This document shows, one piece after another, positions 60,729-64,000 of a stretch of 64,000 nucleotides of DNA. Below the pieces are notes generated by a model, which was not told the origin of the DNA, ran no database searches, and was given only the letters and a program-made list of their open reading frames with translations. Source of the DNA: Istiophorus platypterus. Lineage: Eukaryota; Chordata; Actinopteri; Istiophoriformes; Istiophoridae. Made by a program: the position numbers and the translations under genes. How positions within the stretch are numbered: the stretch's first letter is position 1; the number at the start of each line of letters is the position of its first letter. Location of the stretch: assembly GCA_016859345.1 (NCBI GenBank), contig CM029126.1, positions 1,833,001 to 1,897,000 on the forward strand, read 5' to 3'.

Positions 60729-62703
60729 GCATTGAAACCGGTCACAGCAGCTCTTGGCAGAAATCATATGTCACATAAGTTTGTGGTGTTAGATCTGTGT
60801 GTCTGTGGTTTTAGATCTGGATGTCTGTGATTTAACATCAGGATTTCTGTGATTCTAATTCAAATTATGAGAACTGTGCTGTTCTGATTTGACCTTTTTC
60901 TCTCTGATTCTCTTCAAACTTCAATAAAATTTCAGATTACTCTGAATATTCATGACAATGAGTTTTGCTTTTCTTTTTATCTCTATTCTACCATTTGGCT
61001 AATCCACTATAATTTAAAACAGGCTTTGTCCTTATGAATATTTAAAGCAGCACTAATTAAGACTAGGGGGCAGAACAAACATAAACCAAGCTAAAATCAA
61101 TCCAGTCCACACTCCTGTGATAAACTCTCCCTTCATTAAGGATACTTGTGTGGAAACTAAATTAAAGAGTCGGTGACCCAAATGATTTAACTCATTCTGG
61201 AGGATATAGTTTAAGGTGCTGATGATTTTTTTCCCCTTGCTTTAGACAGAGACTTGTTTCAATTATGTAGCCATTCGTTTTAGCGAGTTTTGCCTAATAC
61301 ACTGGCAAACAAGTGTAACATTACCCTGTAAAGCTGTTGTGACTAAAATGTTGGCATAATGTTGCCTCTTTTCAAATCCATCAAGCACAGAGCAGAATGA
61401 TCCTTCATCTGGATCTGGTCTCTGAGTCCATCTGATGAATCTAAGTTCAGTACTCCTCTTCTTTTAGCTCTGGTTTTGGTCTCCACCAGCTCCTGGGGAA
61501 ACCTCTTGCTCTTTAGCTGCTAAAAGCTCCACTATGTTCACCAGCTGGTCTCAAACTGTGTCTGTCTGCTGTTTGCTGTCGAGCAGGAAGTGGAAAAGTG
61601 GGTTTTATAGAGATGTTTCTGACTGAAAACATCTGCCTGCTGCCACCGCAAACACTGAGAATGAACTGTACAGTACATGTGCCACAAAACTAAGACTGGG
61701 ATTTGAGGGACACAAAAAAATGTAATTTTTAGGTACCTAGCTAGTTAACACTTTTGCTCCATTATATTCAAATTTAAATATTTCATATAGTTATTGTTAC
61801 TGCACAAGAATTTAATAAAAATTTATTTTAATAAAACCTGTACAGAGCTTATAATCGGCAACAGCTACTGTGAAACTGTATAGAATTATCCTGTATATAA
61901 AATAGATGTCATTAACTATGTGTGTGACTGCATCAGTCTTAATAAAGTTTTCGGTCTGGCAGCTTGTTGTGGAGCTCTTCTGCCCCCAAGTGGAGAAAAC
62001 CAAAGCATTAATCACATAAGTTGGAAAAAAAAACATGAAAAACTTTGGGCTGTTTTTCAATTAAATAAGTTTCAATGCATATGTGGCTTGAATTAAAAGC
62101 ACTGATTATCTTTATTGCTTTGATAAAGCACAAAACATGATTCTCCACTGGACAGAGTAGAGGACAGAGGTAACAAAATAAAATATAATAAAAAAACAAG
62201 CAAAACTACAAACAAACCGACGAAGCCGTGAAAATCAAACCCAAACACACGACTGCTTCTGTGCTAATGTGAAGACAGAGCAATGACCAGCATGATGCAA
62301 AGGATGTAGATAAAAACCAAACCTGTTGACGGTCTAAAAGCTACAGTGTGGATTTACCGTATGGAGCAGAACCGAGTCTATAGTCAGATCCCAGACCTTC
62401 CGATCTCTGGCATGTTCCTGTTTCACAGTGAAGCCGAACATCTGAGGGGTTTCACTGCAGTCAGGACCTGTCCTTGTTATGGCAACAATATGGCTGTAGC
62501 TCAGGCGAATCTTCCCTTGATGTCCATAATTTAATTTCTCTTAAAAAAACAAAGGCTAAAATCAACAAAACCTCAAGACTTTGGGCACATTATGACGCAT
62601 AAAAGAGAACAAGACTTTCTTGATCTTGAGTCAAAGGTGAGTGTCACTTTTTCCACCACAGAGTGTTTTTTATAAGCTGGAGACTTTTCAACTTTTGTCC
62701 TCC
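60729..62703. other. Convergent intergenic region between S100 and mettl25b
   Basis: 3' UTR sequence of both genes and AT-rich DNA. It includes a teleost-repeat-like block at about 61960-62000 (tctgcccccaagtgga). No further gene is seen. Confidence 0.4.
60923..60928 (+). terminator. Polyadenylation signal of the S100 gene
   Basis: AATAAA 195 bases past the stop codon, followed by a TG/T-rich stretch. Confidence 0.65.
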
Positions 62704-64000
62704 TCATCCGCGAGGCTTCAAAGCCACCAGCACGAAGTTCCTTGGGGAAAAGTTTGGGTCGAAGAGAGCGACCAGCCGACTGTCCACGCCTGCGGAGAGA
62801 CGGGGGCTTCGGTCAGAGCTGAGGGGGAATGACAACAGATTCGACCGTACAGAGAGCAGTGTCGACAGGCTCACCGTTCTCCTGCAGGTAGATCATCCTG
62901 TCCAGCAGCACCAGCGTCTCCACGACTGGCGCCAGCAGCAGAGCCAGGGTGAAGTACACCACCACCCTGCCCTGCTGCCTCAGCATGGTCTCCACCCGCT
63001 CCGGGTCCAGGGGCAGCTCCGGGGGCAGGCCGACCCGGGCCAGGCCCAGGTGGGCGTACCTGGTGAGAGGAGGTTGATGTACATGGAGGAAATTGTGCAA
63101 CATTTATGTTAAACAGGCTTATTTATGTCATACACCTTCATTCATATGTTCTCCTGTTTTTAAGTTGCATAAAATGCCCCAGTTGCTCAAAATAATTTCT
63201 CCCTTTCCAAGGGAAGACTTTTACTTTGAAATATTTGCACGTTTCCAAGTGCAGAGCAGCAGAGTGATGAGAACAACTCTGTTGTTGTACTGATGGAGTT
63301 TGTGCTATGGAAATATAATTTATACTGAGCTTATTCTATGAAAAAATCAGAATATCTACAGATAATGCTATCTCTCCTCAGTGTTTTTACAAGGCTTTTA
63401 TTTGTTAATGCCAGTGATTATTTGAGACCTGACCATTATTCAAATATTTTTGTTGTTTTTTTAATTTTGGAAATTACAAAACCTGTTCTTGGATTCACAA
63501 TATTTTTTTTCTATTTTTTTACCTAAAAACCTAACCAGAATTATTTTAAAAATACTAAAATTCAAAAAACTTTTTTTTTTTACAGATTACAGATTACAGA
63601 TTTTTACAATTTTTTAGATAATTGTAAGTTTGGAGAAATTCCTCATTTGGGCAGCCCCTCACAGTGTGGTGTATCATTCATGTTAGTGGCTGCAGGCTGC
63701 AGTGCTTCTCACTCTGTGAAGGGTAACAGGTGGGCTTTCTTTATGGTCTGGATTCCTGCCCTACGTAGATCTGGCCTCGCATCCCTGATAAAGGTCTCCA
63801 GCATCGCCCGGTAACAGTGCGTCCTCAGCAGCTCGCTCCCCTCCCTGAGTCTCCGCACGTAGTCCTCCACGGCGTGACACGCCCCCTCCCGCGCCTTATA
63901 GGACAGCCGGTGCCCCGGCAGCCCCTGTACCCAGGAGCTCATCGGGTAGCCGAACTCCCAGAGTACCGATCCCTGAGCCGGCTTCGGTGAGGCTGGAGCC
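62704..64000 (-). CDS. mettl25b: Methyltransferase-like 25B (RRNAD1), C-terminal part (partial, continues off right edge)
   Basis: Three exons, 63713-64000 (open at the window edge), 62875-63059 and 62704-62789, join in phase and match the C-terminal half of vertebrate METTL25B/RRNAD1: WEFGYPMSSWVQGLPGH, YKAREGACHAVEDYVRRL, RTHCYRAMLE, YAHLGLARVGLPPELPL, FTLALLLAPVVETLVLLDR, then FDPNFSPRNFVLVALKP and the stop. The family has an N-terminal class I methyltransferase-like fold (outside this window); its substrate is not established. The hydrophobic run VVVYFTLALLLAPVVETLVLL is conserved in the family and need not be a membrane segment. Confidence 0.92.
63060..63712 (-). other. Intron of mettl25b
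   Basis: AT-rich, with GTGAGA donor and CACCAG acceptor. It contains short T runs and a tandem 'agattac' at 63584-63600. No coding content. Confidence 0.6.

Overview
This is vertebrate genomic DNA, and the signs point to a percomorph teleost. Genes are split into short exons with GT-AG introns and are separated by AT-rich introns, long CA/TG microsatellites and fish-type dispersed repeats: GCTAAGCTAGGCTAA-type repeats, a decayed Tc1-like transposon, MITE-like elements ending in CCACCACTG, and a decayed copy of the 'gaccaaagtggtgga / gctagcatggct' type repeat. There are no operons or bacterial features. Coding calls were made by reading exons between splice sites and checking that codon phase continues across each junction.

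Layout, left to right. (1) 555-22093, minus: 5' part of a fibrillar-type collagen chain. It has a signal peptide, a short acidic Tyr-rich N-terminal region and 14 small Gly-X-Y exons, mostly 54 bp, and it continues off the left edge. A tRNA-Pro(CGG) gene sits in one of its introns on the opposite strand. (2) 23547-28935, minus: snrnp48, the U11/U12 minor-spliceosome 48K protein, 9 exons. (3) 29347-31863, minus, possibly starting at 33528: an unrecognised low-complexity protein gene. (4) 34848-42184, plus: sorcin (sri), a penta-EF-hand protein, 8 exons. (5) 44216-52897, minus: a gene I do not recognise, encoding a signal peptide, five tandem Frizzled cysteine-rich domains and a C-terminal penta-EF-hand domain, about 775 aa. 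It lies tail to tail with sri. (6) 58682-60728, plus: an S100 protein gene with a TATA box and an untranslated first exon. (7) 62704-64000, minus: 3' end of mettl25b (rrnad1), continuing off the right edge.

The most unusual content is gene 5. Its penta-EF-hand exons match those of the neighbouring sri gene in phase and nearly in length (44/44, 151/148, 114/114 nt). Both genes carry a U12-type (minor spliceosome) intron at the same position, directly before the EF2 loop. The Frizzled array also contains a very recent 773-bp tandem duplication of one exon plus its intron. It is notable, though probably coincidental, that snrnp48, which encodes a minor-spliceosome component that recognises U12-type 5' splice sites, lies in the same window.
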